64,000 nt of DNA from Shewanella benthica (GCA_023284085.1 JAKVHY010000022.1:43402-107401); one strand, 5' to 3'; positions 36,233 through 48,469 are shown, counted from the stretch's first letter. Numbers and translations: made by a program. The notes: generated by a model not told the origin, from the sequence alone.

Positions 36233-39200
36233 CTATTTTTTACCATTGCCATGACCATTGCCATTACCGTTGCCACCGCTCGAACCGCTCAGGCTAAGAC
36301 TGACCGAAGCCGTTGCCGTCTTATCACCGTCACTGATGGTATAGCTAAAGCTATCGTTGCTCTTAAAGCTCTTTGCCGGTGTATATAACAGCTGACCACT
36401 GCTAGTGATTTGTACACTGCCTTTTGCGCCCTGACTCACGGCAACGATAGTAAGCTCATCGTTTTCCGCATCGAAGTCATTGGCTAGCACATCGATGGTG
36501 ACCGAATTTTTAGAGGCCATACTCACACTATCATTAACCGCAACAGGTGCCGTATTAGTGGCCGATTGAACCGTATAACTGACACTGTCACTGCCTAAAT
36601 AGCTTGTTTCAGTGGCATTTTTCGCGTTAACTGCGATGTTAAATGACCCCTCGGCCGTTGCAGCATCAGAAGTGATGTTAATATTCACCACAGTACTGGC
36701 ACCCGGTGCTAGGTTCACCCTGGTATTACTCGCGCTCCAGCCAGTAGGGACATTGGCAAACACTTCAAAACTGGCCGCTAAACAAGCCTCGCTATCTTGA
36801 CTGGTTACCGTCGCACTGTAACTAACCTGAGTCCCGGCGATTACTTCTGCTCCCTGAGGATTCGACACCACAATAGCAGGCGCTGCAAGCGTACACGTCG
36901 GGAGTGGCTTTGATACCGTATAACTGGCTATATCACTACCAGTATAGCTATTGTCTAGACGATGTTGAGCACTTAAATCGAAATCATAAGTGCCGTCTTG
37001 AGCCACTGTGGATGACTCGACATTTAAACTGATATTGCGGCTCTCACCCGGTGCTAAACTCACACCTAATGTATCAGCACTCCAACCGGCAGGTACATTA
37101 GCAGCCACATCGAAATCACTGTTCGCGCAGCTGCTACTATCCTGACTGGTTATGGTGCCGCGGTAGGTTGCAACCATCCCCGGAGCCAGCTCACCACTGT
37201 TGTCAACTGACAAGATAAATCTTGGACTCGCCATTACGCAGGCTGCTACAGGAGAGTCAACTACATAGCTTACGATACCGGTCTGAGCGTAATCGCTATT
37301 ACTCCTGTCTGCTGCACTTATTTCGATATCGTAAAAACCCTCATCTGCAGTATCTGATGAGCTCACATTCAGCGTCACCGTGCCACTCATCCCTGGCGCT
37401 AAGCTGAGACTCGTCTGTGTTGCAGACCAGCCACTGGGCACAAGCGCAGACACATCATAATCAGAGGTTGCACAATCTGCACTGTCATTGTTAGTCACCG
37501 ATGCGCTATAGGCCACAAGCGTTCCCGCCTCTACCCAAGCACTTTCATTGGGTAGCAATGACAAACTTGGATTAGCCTTAACGCAACTCAGACCTGAATA
37601 GCTTACATTAACACTGGCACCCGAGGCGTCGGCCCACTCAGTGGTAATGGTAACCCCTGCATCAAGGTCTTGGTAACTGGTACCAGCCAATAATGCAGCA
37701 TCATCGAAATCATTAAGGCCGCTGTTGGGTGTCATATCGAGTAACAAGTTACTCTGCATGTCGTTCTCAGTCGCCAGATGCAATACCACACCATCTGTTA
37801 TACCGCTTTTGCCTTCGAGGAAACTATCGAAACCAATTGCCTGACGATACTCGAGGTAATACCACAGCGGCAGCCCTGTATCAGCATCAATGCCGCGTCG
37901 TACTCTAAGTCCCTTGGCTTTACCTGCTGGCGCCGTTTCATAGGGTTCAAGTTGATAGCTACCATCACTTTCGGCAGTGATAACTTCACTCGCTGAAGAT
38001 GTGATCCAACCGAGTTGTTGCTTACTAAAAGCATTGAAATGGCCTGTTACTCCAGATTTGCCCATGATGTCCATGGTATCGCCATATTCAAATGACAAAC
38101 AACGACCAGCCAATACCCCATCAGAACAATCAAGATCTTTAGCATGGTGCAATCCAAGGTTGTGACCCAATTCATGTCCAACAGTGCGCAGTGTCATTGA
38201 ACCATTGATGAACGCACGTGAAGGGCTTCCACCAATTGTCCCCTGGCCCGTCCAGCCACAATCGCTGTTCTCGGGATAGATATACACCCAGCGATCGTAA
38301 TTTTCAACATCGATACCACTTTCGACGACCGCTTGACGTCCGTAATTGTCGATTGCGTTAGTACTACAAGTCGCATCAATTGGCAGGGTAAAGTAGCCTT
38401 GTACATCGCCGCTTAACCAGGTCTGACCATAAGACGCTTCCAGGTAATAATCATTAACCGTGCCGAACACCAACTCTTGTGCCTGCGCCACTGTCCATGG
38501 CTGGCTGGTATTATCCTGAAAATTGACCAGCAAGACTAAGGTACGTTGCTCACCCAGGGTATTAGTCAGGCTAGTCGCTGTGACGGCGCTCGCGCTTATT
38601 GCGGTGCCGTCATCTGCCAGCAGCATCAGGTTTTCTGGCTCATCGTTGAGCACTAACGCACTGGGGTTGCTATCGTCTTGACGACTGTCGTTAAACATCC
38701 AGCCCTTGGCCTTCACCCGAGCGCCAGTCTGCCAGCTTGTGGCGTTGGCAGGAAGATGCAGCTCGACCCGTCCCGAATCGGTGATCAGGGTATGACGCAG
38801 ATGACTCTGGCTGACATCTTCATAATCCACATACGCCAATTCAAGCTCGCCCTTGAGCTCACGCTTCTGGGTCAACATGGCCAGCACTTCCTCCGGCATA
38901 CCGGCTCGGGCAGATGCCGGCAACAGGCTGCGCACCGCCGATGTGGGATCGGTTTTAACCAGATCGCTGAGTAATGCCTGACGCGCCCGAGTTCGTGCGA
39001 TCAGCTGTTGCTTCAATGCTTGTTTATTTGATTTCACCCCATGACGATAATCTGCCATCAAGCCAGCAAGTGCCAGAGTCTGTTTCTCGGTCTCTTGCTT
39101 GTGAGCCTGTTTGGCTCTTCTGGCACTGGCATTGTCTCTGCCTTTACCATTAGCCGCGACGCCTTGCTGGGCCGTGGCACTGGCGGCTGAATGGTGGCTC

Positions 39201-39334
39201 CATGGTTCGGCGACAGAGGCGGCAGAGGCGGCAGACAAACTAATGGCGGAAAATACCATCAGAGCAGTGACCGAGAGCCGGGAAATATTGCGAGCAGCCG
39301 AAAGCGATGCCGCCGAGACATAGATGTTGTTCAA
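36233..39334 (-). CDS. Secreted gametolysin-like (M11) zinc metalloprotease with NEW3-type repeats
   Basis: A 1033-residue secreted protease. After a signal peptide (about 38 residues) and a pro-region rich in K and A comes the catalytic domain with HELGHNLGLHH (H387, E388, H391, H397), the HExxHxxGxxH zinc motif, and a following methionine turn (DTMDIMGK). Three NEW3/alpha-galactosidase-associated repeats follow, each starting with a cysteine (CVKANPSL, CVMASPRF, CTLAAPAI), then a cadherin-like domain (APVAVNDSVSMASKNSVTIDV) and a Gly/Asn/His tail. The start is TTG at 39334 with GGAG upstream. It converges on the Cys-rich secreted protein. Confidence 0.85.
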   Translation of the reverse strand: MNNIYVSAASLSAARNISRLSVTALMVFSAISLSAASAASVAEPWSHHSAASATAQQGVAANGKGRDNASARRAKQAHKQETEKQTLALAGLMADYRHGVKSNKQALKQQLIARTRARQALLSDLVKTDPTSAVRSLLPASARAGMPEEVLAMLTQKRELKGELELAYVDYEDVSQSHLRHTLITDSGRVELHLPANATSWQTGARVKAKGWMFNDSRQDDSNPSALVLNDEPENLMLLADDGTAISASAVTATSLTNTLGEQRTLVLLVNFQDNTSQPWTVAQAQELVFGTVNDYYLEASYGQTWLSGDVQGYFTLPIDATCSTNAIDNYGRQAVVESGIDVENYDRWVYIYPENSDCGWTGQGTIGGSPSRAFINGSMTLRTVGHELGHNLGLHHAKDLDCSDGVLAGRCLSFEYGDTMDIMGKSGVTGHFNAFSKQQLGWITSSASEVITAESDGSYQLEPYETAPAGKAKGLRVRRGIDADTGLPLWYYLEYRQAIGFDSFLEGKSGITDGVVLHLATENDMQSNLLLDMTPNSGLNDFDDAALLAGTSYQDLDAGVTITTEWADASGASVNVSYSGLSCVKANPSLSLLPNESAWVEAGTLVAYSASVTNNDSADCATSDYDVSALVPSGWSATQTSLSLAPGMSGTVTLNVSSSDTADEGFYDIEISAADRSNSDYAQTGIVSYVVDSPVAACVMASPRFILSVDNSGELAPGMVATYRGTITSQDSSSCANSDFDVAANVPAGWSADTLGVSLAPGESRNISLNVESSTVAQDGTYDFDLSAQHRLDNSYTGSDIASYTVSKPLPTCTLAAPAIVVSNPQGAEVIAGTQVSYSATVTSQDSEACLAASFEVFANVPTGWSASNTRVNLAPGASTVVNINITSDAATAEGSFNIAVNAKNATETSYLGSDSVSYTVQSATNTAPVAVNDSVSMASKNSVTIDVLANDFDAENDELTIVAVSQGAKGSVQITSSGQLLYTPAKSFKSNDSFSYTISDGDKTATASVSLSLSGSSGGNGNGNGHGNGKK

Positions 39335-39836
39335 ATTATTACTCCAGAGAGTCAGACTAAATCTTGATAAACCAGTCTTAGCGACTGATTGTTAATGTTG
39401 AGATGACCGGTACCGGGAACTTGACAAGTCACGGTTGAATGCGTCCAGCGCTTACCCGCTCTGGACTGACCAATTAAATCAGCGGGCATATTAGCAAACA
39501 GATTGATGCAATTACAAACAGTAATCGATCAAAATTTGATCGATCGCTCAATTTTTAATCACATCTACGCCAAGCGCTTGAAAGTTAAATGCCGGGATGA
39601 AAGATATGGCGAATTGAAACTAGCGCTCCAGCACGGACAAGAGTTCAGAGCACATATAGATGATGATACAAGTTGAAGGTAAAATAGACTCGAACAGGTC
39701 TTGCACCTCCAAGATAGGGGGACGTACAAAACTGTTAGCCTCTTTTAATTTTATAACATTAAGCAGTGCACATGAGTGCACTGCTTAATGATCCTATATC
39801 CACTGACGTTTAGCCAACAAGAGTAAAGCCAAATAG
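39335..39836. promoter_or_regulatory. Upstream region of the M11 protease with a 21-base dyad
   Basis: A 502-base gap. At 39524–39544, ATCGATCAAA and TTTGATCGAT flank a single A, a perfect dyad 190 bases upstream of the protease start. A GATCGATCGC run extends it. I see no other feature or ORF here. Confidence 0.45.
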
Positions 39837-41435
<1,599 letters not shown>

Positions 41436-41617
41436 CAATAGTCCCTTTATATTTTAATTTTAATAATCGGTATTATAGATAGGGCAAGTTTAGGATATCG
41501 CCCTAATCAGAACAATAGCTCAGGGCACAAATGATTAATTCAAGGAAGATACTTGATGGTATACACGATTCGTGGAGTGAGTTAGGGGAATGATGACATC
41601 CCCCCTAATACTAAGCA

Positions 41618-41674
41618 GGGAAGCTGAGTCGGGAAATTGGGCTAGAAAACTTAAGCCGTGAAATTGAACAGGGA
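41618..41674. repeat. Degenerate 13–14-base repeat after the kinase gene
   Basis: GGGAAGCTGAGTC, GGGAAATTGGGCT, AGAAAACTTAAGCC and GTGAAATTGAACA follow in series. Similarity is weak and may be chance. Confidence 0.25.
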
Positions 41675-41676
41675 CA

Positions 41677-42399
41677 TTATGCTAGCTGCCTAAAGTGCCA
41701 TAACAACCAGAACATGGGCCGCAGATCTTTGCCGCCGATATCTTTAAACAGTCTCAAACCCGGATAAATCCACTGCCAGGGGGTGAGCCATTGTTTTGCA
41801 TCTAGCCAGATAGCTTCGCCACCCGCATCACGATAGGCTTGGATAGCCGGGGTTATCATCTCGTGATCCGGTCCCATATAGCGATACAGACTATGAATAT
41901 ACACGAGTAGATCGCGTCTCTGCTGATAGGCGATATCTTTACTGTTCTGACTGGCTTCAAAATCGATGAAATGTACCTGACCTTCACTCCAGCTGATATC
42001 TCTCAAGGCCGGTCGACCGTGAGCGAGCCCTAACTGATGTAGATTAGCCAAAGCAGTCGCACTCGCATTCAATATCTGCTGTTTTTCATCCTGACTCAAG
42101 GTCTTATCACTGAGCCAGGAACTGATCGTCGGGCCGACATCGGCAATAACAAAATAATCTGGGGATGAACACATAAGCTGAGGAACTTGCGCACCTTTAC
42201 TGGCGAGCATGGCTAATGTTTCAACTTCAATCTGCAATGCCTTAGCAGGACTCTGCTTGAGAAATCGCATTGCACCCGTCAGTTTCTCCGCTTGTTTAAG
42301 CCAATAGAATTGACCTTGATGCTCAAACTTGAGAACTCTGGTCCCTTGGTTATCATCCAATATTTTTCCAACGACAGCTTCGAAAGTTTGTTCAGGCAC
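41677..42399 (-). CDS. Kdo-kinase / RIO-like protein kinase fold
   Basis: A 240-residue soluble protein with the lipopolysaccharide-kinase version of the kinase fold: a glycine-poor N-lobe (RVLKFEHQGQFYWLKQAEK), the modified catalytic loop LAHGRPALRD and the metal-binding FIDFEAS. The C-terminal part is basic and aromatic (WQWIYPGLRLFKD), suggesting membrane contact. It lies in a run of lipid A genes (ycaR, lpxK, msbA), so phosphorylation of the LPS core is a reasonable inference. Confidence 0.8.
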   Translation of the reverse strand: MPEQTFEAVVGKILDDNQGTRVLKFEHQGQFYWLKQAEKLTGAMRFLKQSPAKALQIEVETLAMLASKGAQVPQLMCSSPDYFVIADVGPTISSWLSDKTLSQDEKQQILNASATALANLHQLGLAHGRPALRDISWSEGQVHFIDFEASQNSKDIAYQQRRDLLVYIHSLYRYMGPDHEMITPAIQAYRDAGGEAIWLDAKQWLTPWQWIYPGLRLFKDIGGKDLRPMFWLLWHFRQLA

Positions 42400-42516
42400 G
42401 CGGTAGCTCCAAAAAAGTGACAGATGATTATGGAGATTTGGGTTAATTAAAGCAATGTGAATTAGTGAAACTCAAGCAAACGACACCTAAACTGGCTTAG
42501 AGTAAGGGAAACGCCA

Positions 42517-42542
42517 TAAAAAACGCTCCATATAGGAGCGTT
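42517..42542 (-). terminator. Intrinsic terminator of the msbA–lpxK–ycaR operon
   Basis: On the minus strand AACGCTCC pairs with GGAGCGTT around a 5-base loop and runs into six Ts, about 30 bases after the ycaR stop. Confidence 0.85.
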
Positions 42543-42572
42543 AATATTGCCTAGGCAATGGCTTATTTAAGT

Positions 42573-42752
42573 TTATGCCTCGTCCTGCCAAGGCTCAGCC
42601 TTGTTTTCCAGCAGTACAGGGATGCCATCGTTAATGGCATAGGCCAGACGGTCTGCCTTGCAGATCAACTGTTGCTTGGCTTTATCGTAATCCAACTTTC
42701 CTTTACAGATCGGACAAGCAACAATTTCTAATAATTTTCTATCAAACGCCAT
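42573..42752 (-). CDS. ycaR: YcaR, Trm112-like small zinc protein
   Basis: A 59-residue protein. It starts [20 protein letters not shown] with a C-x2-C pair, has a third cysteine ([10 protein letters not shown]) and ends with [13 protein letters not shown], the signature of the UPF0434/Trm112-like family found next to lpxK in enterobacteria and vibrios. Its exact role is unknown; homologues activate methyltransferases. It overlaps the end of lpxK by 11 bases and ends at a terminator. Confidence 0.9.
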   Translation of the reverse strand: MAFDRKLLEIVACPICKGKLDYDKAKQQLICKADRLAYAINDGIPVLLENKAEPWQDEA

Positions 42753-43764
42753 CTGATTTTCCTTGTTTCTTTTTCATGGCTCCATGAACCTTGTCCATGA
42801 GATCCGCTTCAAATCTTGTGGGTAGCTTGGCATCAACCGCAAGATACCACCAGTTATCTTTTGCAAAATCGCGACACTTAACTGCATCTTTCTCTGTCAT
42901 CAATATGGGGTGTTCGCCCGCCACCTGCATCAGGGCATCGAGAGTAAACTGCTGATGATCCTCAAAACCATGTGTCTTAATGACGGTATGCCCTTGCTCA
43001 TCTAAGGAATTGAAGAAGCGTTGCGGGTTACCTATTCCAGCGACAGCAACCACGGGAGTAGGCACATAAGTATGCTTTGAAGATGGCGATACGGGAAAGA
43101 TACCTTGAGGCTGGAGCTCCATCTGAAACTCATCATCCCGTGCTTGGCCGTTGACTAAGATGAAGTCAACAGACTGAGCTCGCCAGCATCCCTCTCGTAG
43201 AGGTCCCGAAGGTAACAGCATGCCATTACCAAATCTGCGCGCACCATCGAGAATAAGTAATTCTATGTCACGCCCGAGTCGATAATGCTGCAAGCCGTCA
43301 TCGCTGATGATCACATCAACTTGGCTATCGGTAAGCAACGTTTCCGCCGCCTTGACTCTGTCGGCCCCTATCACCATAGGCACGCCAGTTCTGGCGACTA
43401 TCATGGCAGGTTCATCCCCTACTTCCGCTGCAGGCATCTGTGGCTCGACTTTTTTTACGCCTTCGAACTTAACCCCGTAGCCGCGACTGATCACGCCTGG
43501 CTTTAGGCCATGTTTGCGTAGCAAGTCGATAAGATAAATGACAGTGGGCGTCTTACCACTGCCTCCCACTGTGATATTACCGACAATGATAACTGCCACA
43601 GGGAGGCTATGACTCTGTTTCAGACCCGACTTAAACAGCGAGCGCCTGATAAGGCTCACCAGCCAAAACAGTAAGGTCAATGGCAATAAAAGATACTTAA
43701 GCAGCCTAAAGACCGGATGAGCATCCTTATCCGGATACCAAAGTTTATTGGCAAATTCTTGCAT
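42742..43764 (-). CDS. lpxK: Tetraacyldisaccharide 4'-kinase
   Basis: LpxK adds the 4'-phosphate to lipid A precursor at the inner membrane. The 340-residue protein has an N-terminal membrane segment ([14 protein letters not shown]), Walker [14 protein letters not shown], and the catalytic DDGLQHYRL region. It lies three bases after msbA and overlaps ycaR, the usual lipid A export operon order. Confidence 0.95.
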   Translation of the reverse strand: MQEFANKLWYPDKDAHPVFRLLKYLLLPLTLLFWLVSLIRRSLFKSGLKQSHSLPVAVIIVGNITVGGSGKTPTVIYLIDLLRKHGLKPGVISRGYGVKFEGVKKVEPQMPAAEVGDEPAMIVARTGVPMVIGADRVKAAETLLTDSQVDVIISDDGLQHYRLGRDIELLILDGARRFGNGMLLPSGPLREGCWRAQSVDFILVNGQARDDEFQMELQPQGIFPVSPSSKHTYVPTPVVAVAGIGNPQRFFNSLDEQGHTVIKTHGFEDHQQFTLDALMQVAGEHPILMTEKDAVKCRDFAKDNWWYLAVDAKLPTRFEADLMDKVHGAMKKKQGKSDGV

Positions 43765-43767
43765 GAC

Positions 43768-45588
43768 TTAACTACTAAACTGCATTTTATACAAGTTAGC
43801 GTATACGCTATCTTGAGCTAGCAGAGACTTATGATCGCCACGCTCTACTACCTCACCTTGATCTATCACTAAAATCTGATCCGCAGATTCGATAGTCGAC
43901 AATCTGTGAGCAATCACTATCGAGGTTCGGTTATGACGCAAGTTATCCAGTCCCAATTGAATGGCTTTCTCTGACTCGGTATCTAGCGCCGACGTTGCCT
44001 CATCGAGTATGAGTACTGGCGAGTTACGTAAGATAGCCCGAGCGATGGCAATTCTTTGTCGCTGACCACCGGAGAGCAAGACACCATTCTCACCCACTTG
44101 AGTATCTAGCCCTTCAGGCAGTAACTCGATAAACTCCATGGCGTGTGCCAGCGTTGCCGCCTCAATGATCTGCTCTTGGGTCACTTCCCCCGGGTAGGCA
44201 TAGGCGATGTTATTCCCTATGGTATCGTTAAACAGGGTCACCTGCTGCGAAACCAGTGCAACTTGACTGCGAAGATTCTTGAGCTCGAAATCATCTATGT
44301 TGACACCATCAAGCTCGATACTTCCCGCTTCGAGGCCTGTATAGAAACGGGTGATCAGACTCGCTATCGTCGACTTACCCGAGCCGGAACGCCCGACTAA
44401 GGCGATGGTCTGGCCCTGCTTGACTGAAAAATCAATTTTATTCAGTGCAAGCTTCTCTTGATTAGGATAGCGAAAACTCACCTGGTTAAAGCTAAGCTCA
44501 CCTTTGACGCGCTCGACCTTATAGGTGCCATTATCGACTTCTGGTTGAGTATCTAACAGTTCAAACACTGTGGTACTGGCGGCAATACCTCGCTGAAACT
44601 CGGCATTGACGCGAGTCAGACTCTTGATTGGCTGTAGCATGGCCAGCATGGCACCGAGAATGGTGGCGAATGTGCCCGCCGTTAGCTCCTCTTGCATCCC
44701 CTCGAAGCTCGCGGCATACAAAACGAAGGCCAGAGCGAAAGAGCCTATCACCATAACCAGAGGTTGGCTGATGGATTGCGCCAGAGCCAGTTTCATATTT
44801 TGATACCGGTTTTGCTCATTAACCAGAGCGAAACGCTCAGATTCAGTTTCCTGACCGCCAAAAGCCAGTACATTTTTATGACCTTTGATCATCTGCTCAG
44901 TTGCTGCGGTCACACCGCCCATCGCGGCTTGTATTCGCTTAGAGACTTTGCGAAAACGTTTACTGACGATGGAGATGATCAAACCTATGATAGGACCGAT
45001 GACAAAAATACACAGAGATAGCTTCCAGGAGTAGAAGAACATGATAGCGAGCATGCCGACCACAGTGATGCTGTCTCTGACGATACTGATCAGCGCGCTA
45101 CCTGTAGCACGCGCTATCTGCTCGGTATCATAGGTGACACGGGAGATAAGATTACCTGAGTTCTCCCTATCAATGTAACTCACTGGAAGGGTGAGGTAAT
45201 GCTCGAACACTTCTTGGCGCAAATCCATGATGAGGCGTGCACTCATGAAAGAGATACAGTAGGTAGATAGAAAATTAGCCAAGCCACGCAGGCTAAAAAG
45301 CACGATGACGACGATAGGCGCCATCATCAGCACATCATTCGATGCGCCAAAACCATCACTAGTACCAAGATCAATATTGGCGACACCCGATGATGAAGTC
45401 ACCTGACTGACTTGACCGCCGAAGCCGCCATCGATAAAGGGCTTAATCACGGCGATAAAGGTGGCATCGACTGCGGCATACATGAACAAGCCAAGAACGG
45501 CAAAGCCAAACACGACTTTCAATGGCTTGATATAGCCCATTAGGCGCTTAAATACGGTCCAGACTTCTTGATTTGAAGAGTTTGTCAT
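43768..45588 (-). CDS. msbA: Lipid A export ABC transporter MsbA
   Basis: A 606-residue half-transporter that flips lipid A-core across the inner membrane. Six membrane segments occupy residues about 15–320; the ATPase half has Walker A GRSGSGKST, Q-loop, signature LSGGQRQR and Walker B PVLILDEATSALD. It acts as a homodimer. Next genes are lpxK and ycaR; comEC lies 33 bases upstream and may read through. Confidence 0.96.
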   Translation of the reverse strand: MTNSSNQEVWTVFKRLMGYIKPLKVVFGFAVLGLFMYAAVDATFIAVIKPFIDGGFGGQVSQVTSSSGVANIDLGTSDGFGASNDVLMMAPIVVIVLFSLRGLANFLSTYCISFMSARLIMDLRQEVFEHYLTLPVSYIDRENSGNLISRVTYDTEQIARATGSALISIVRDSITVVGMLAIMFFYSWKLSLCIFVIGPIIGLIISIVSKRFRKVSKRIQAAMGGVTAATEQMIKGHKNVLAFGGQETESERFALVNEQNRYQNMKLALAQSISQPLVMVIGSFALAFVLYAASFEGMQEELTAGTFATILGAMLAMLQPIKSLTRVNAEFQRGIAASTTVFELLDTQPEVDNGTYKVERVKGELSFNQVSFRYPNQEKLALNKIDFSVKQGQTIALVGRSGSGKSTIASLITRFYTGLEAGSIELDGVNIDDFELKNLRSQVALVSQQVTLFNDTIGNNIAYAYPGEVTQEQIIEAATLAHAMEFIELLPEGLDTQVGENGVLLSGGQRQRIAIARAILRNSPVLILDEATSALDTESEKAIQLGLDNLRHNRTSIVIAHRLSTIESADQILVIDQGEVVERGDHKSLLAQDSVYANLYKMQFSS

Positions 45589-45621
45589 TAACGAGTCTAT
45601 TCATAATTCAAAATAGGCATT

Positions 45622-47922
45622 CTACTCTGTATTGTTATTCTCACCAAACCTAAACAAGCTGTTGTACCAAAAAGGCGCCAGATCGCCGCGGTAAGTGCTG
45701 GCACGCCGTTCATCATGGTGAAAAAGCACACTAATCTGCCCCTCACTCCCGGTCACTAACACCTGCGCGCCCGTTGACAGATAACGTTCGACAACGTCTT
45801 TCTTAGGGAAGCCATAACGATTATTAAACCCAGCGGGAAACAAGACCAGTTGCGGGGAGACTCGATTGATAAAAGCGGCAGTGGAAGAGGTACGGCTACC
45901 GTGATGAGGAACCACTAAGACTTCACTCAGCAAAGTTTGCTGGCTATCTAACAGCAAAACTTCTGCCTCTTTCTCGATATCACCAGATAACATCAATTGA
46001 TGTTTACCATCGCTCACTCTTAACACGCAAGAGCCATTATTGCCATCTTCTGGGATCATAGGCGCCAATATTTCTAGCTTGAGCCCTTGCCATAACAAAG
46101 ACTTAGGTCGGCAATTGAGCTGCGAATACTCAGGCATATCAGTAATGATGCGTGCATAGGGAAAGCTGTCCACCAATAGCTTAGCGCCGCCCGCATGATC
46201 GTTATCACTATGACTAAGCACCAGATAATCGACAGAATCGAGTCCTCTAAATCTCAGAAACGGGAGAATAACCCTCTCGGCATAACTGAAATTAGTGCCA
46301 TAGGCAGCGCCAGTGTCATAGATCAGCGCCTTACCTGATTTTTCAATAACGGCGCTGAGCCCCTGCCCCACATCCAACAGATGAAGTCGCCACTCATTCT
46401 GGGGTGGCGTGAGCAGCCCAAACAGTACGCTGAGTACTAGAGGCATGCACAAGCTTATTGAGACGAGTCGCCATCTCTGCTGTGAAACCCGAAACATCAG
46501 CAATCCCAACATAAAAAAGATCAGGCAAGCTATGGTCTGACCCGAAACGCTTATCCATGCACCAGGCAAAGATTCAATCAAGCCAAACCCCAGACTCATG
46601 GGCACTAAACTCAGGTCTACTAAAGTAAAAATTTGCGTTAATTCCATGAAAAAAACGTGTCCACCCGCCCATATCAAGAAACATAGAAATGAAACTGGGA
46701 TAACCACCAGACTAAACCAAGGTACCAAGACAAGGTTGAACAACAAGCCATAGGCGGAAATCCCCCCGAAGAGCAATGCCTGGATCAGCCCTAAGCCCAA
46801 GCTTAAACGCCACTGTACGGACCAGAACATGGCGAGTTTATTTTTCACATTCAGCAGGGGGCCAGTGTCAGCCTCCTGATCCGATTCACGCCTTGTCCAT
46901 TGAGATAACGAGAGAAAAATAATCCCCAGGGCTGAAAACGACAACCAGAAGCCGGCACTCATGCAAGCCAAAGGGTCGAAGAGTAAAATAAAAAACAGCG
47001 CATAAAGCAGACGTTCCCAGGGAGAGGAGAAACGCTTCGTCAGGCCCATGGTAAGCAAGAGGAGTAACATGATGAGGGCACGTTGTGTCGGCAGGGAGAA
47101 TCCAGCGAGGTAAGCATAAAATATAGCGGCGACGGCCGAGAACAAACCCGCTATCAATATGTTTTTCCGACTCAGGCTAGGCTTAAAACGTGTCAGTAAA
47201 AACAGAGAGAGAAAAAATACCCAGGTGGTGACTACAGAAAGATGCAGTCCAGAGATGGCAATCAGATGCCCAGAGCCTGATACTCTTAATGAGCGCCACC
47301 TTTCACTATCGATTAGGCTCTTATCCCCGAGCAAGAGCGCTAACATCAGATCCCCATGAGCAAAATGTGCCAGCTCAGGTTTTAACTTCTTGACTATTTT
47401 ACTGCGAAGGGACTGCGCCTCTTTGAGCTTAACGCCTGATTTTACACTCCCTTTCATCACTATGTGTCGACTCAGAAAACTGCGTTGCTGATTATAGCCC
47501 CCCTGATTTAATACACTGGTGATGGGCTTGGGCTTTACCACCCACTCCCATTGCTCACCAATTGCCAGTTTAGGGGCTTGCTTCCAACTCAGTCTGAGTA
47601 CTTTAGATAAAAAAAATGCACTTTTTAAATTTGATTGGCGAATATCCATACTAAGCCAGTCGCCGTTTGAACCAACTAGTGCTATGATTTCGCCCCTCAC
47701 GATGATGTTTTGTACTGAGTTCGGTGGTTCATCAACCAATAAGAGTTGAACAAAAAGTGAAACCCACCCGACCGCGAGTAGTACTCCGGCAATAACAGGA
47801 GTTCGTTTCAGCACAATTAGGCCCACCACACCTGAGGCTATATATACAGGTGTTGACGGTAACACCGGCCACAAGAGACTGGATAAAATGCTAATGCTGA
47901 AGCCAAACATAAATCGATTCAT
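45622..47922 (-). CDS. comEC: ComEC/Rec2 DNA-uptake channel
   Basis: A 766-residue membrane protein for DNA import during transformation. N-terminal helices and a periplasmic OB-like loop precede the competence domain (GSGHLIAISGLHLSVVTTW) with several membrane segments. The C-terminal 230 residues form a metallo-beta-lactamase-like domain with LSHSDNDHAGGAK and VVPHHGSRTSS. I start it at ATG 47922; the extension to 47970 has no support and would run into the divergent DUF2062 gene. It is next to msbA as in many Vibrio relatives. Confidence 0.93.
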   Translation of the reverse strand: MNRFMFGFSISILSSLLWPVLPSTPVYIASGVVGLIVLKRTPVIAGVLLAVGWVSLFVQLLLVDEPPNSVQNIIVRGEIIALVGSNGDWLSMDIRQSNLKSAFFLSKVLRLSWKQAPKLAIGEQWEWVVKPKPITSVLNQGGYNQQRSFLSRHIVMKGSVKSGVKLKEAQSLRSKIVKKLKPELAHFAHGDLMLALLLGDKSLIDSERWRSLRVSGSGHLIAISGLHLSVVTTWVFFLSLFLLTRFKPSLSRKNILIAGLFSAVAAIFYAYLAGFSLPTQRALIMLLLLLTMGLTKRFSSPWERLLYALFFILLFDPLACMSAGFWLSFSALGIIFLSLSQWTRRESDQEADTGPLLNVKNKLAMFWSVQWRLSLGLGLIQALLFGGISAYGLLFNLVLVPWFSLVVIPVSFLCFLIWAGGHVFFMELTQIFTLVDLSLVPMSLGFGLIESLPGAWISVSGQTIACLIFFMLGLLMFRVSQQRWRLVSISLCMPLVLSVLFGLLTPPQNEWRLHLLDVGQGLSAVIEKSGKALIYDTGAAYGTNFSYAERVILPFLRFRGLDSVDYLVLSHSDNDHAGGAKLLVDSFPYARIITDMPEYSQLNCRPKSLLWQGLKLEILAPMIPEDGNNGSCVLRVSDGKHQLMLSGDIEKEAEVLLLDSQQTLLSEVLVVPHHGSRTSSTAAFINRVSPQLVLFPAGFNNRYGFPKKDVVERYLSTGAQVLVTGSEGQISVLFHHDERRASTYRGDLAPFWYNSLFRFGENNNTE

Positions 47923-47953
47923 ACTGAATAAGTTAAGACAGTAATTGCAATCT

Positions 47954-48466
47954 ATGCCAAAAAAATTCATCGAAAAGTTTATGCCTAAACCCGAGACTCT
48001 GCGGAATCACAAACACTTGCAGATGTTCGGCAAGCTGTTACATAAAGAGAATCTATGGGCACTCAATCGTCGCTCAGCCCCAACGGCCTTCGCCGTAGGC
48101 CTTTTTGTCGCTTGGATCCCTATGCCATTTCAGATGGTACTTGCGGCGGCACTCGCCATTGTTTTCAATTGTAATTTACCCATAGCTGTCGCACTGGTGT
48201 GGATAACTAATCCGGTTACCATGCCCTTCATGTTTTATGCAGCCTATATGTTGGGAGCCAAGATACTCAGCCACCCGCCCCAAGAATTTGCATTCGAGGC
48301 GACCTGGCGATGGGTGGAAGCATCCGTGTTTACCATAGGCCCGCCCTTCATGTTAGGCTGCCTGGTATTAGGAAGTGTGTTCGCCTTAATTGGCTATTTC
48401 CTGATCAAGACCCTGTGGAGATATTCCATCTTGCTCAAATGGAAGAGCAGAAACGGTTTGAAGTGA
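47954..48466 (+). CDS. DUF2062 inner-membrane protein
   Basis: A 170-residue membrane protein of the DUF2062 family: a basic N-terminus (PKKFIEKFMPKPETL), then AVGLFVAWIPMPFQMVLAAALA, NLPIAVALVWITNPVTMPFMFY, and a last hydrophobic pair. DUF2062 proteins have no firm function. The ATG at 47954 is 32 bases from the divergent comEC start, so their promoters overlap. The gene ends where the lolE-derived repeats begin. Confidence 0.85.
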   Translation: MPKKFIEKFMPKPETLRNHKHLQMFGKLLHKENLWALNRRSAPTAFAVGLFVAWIPMPFQMVLAAALAIVFNCNLPIAVALVWITNPVTMPFMFYAAYMLGAKILSHPPQEFAFEATWRWVEASVFTIGPPFMLGCLVLGSVFALIGYFLIKTLWRYSILLKWKSRNGLK

Positions 48467-48469
48467 GCA

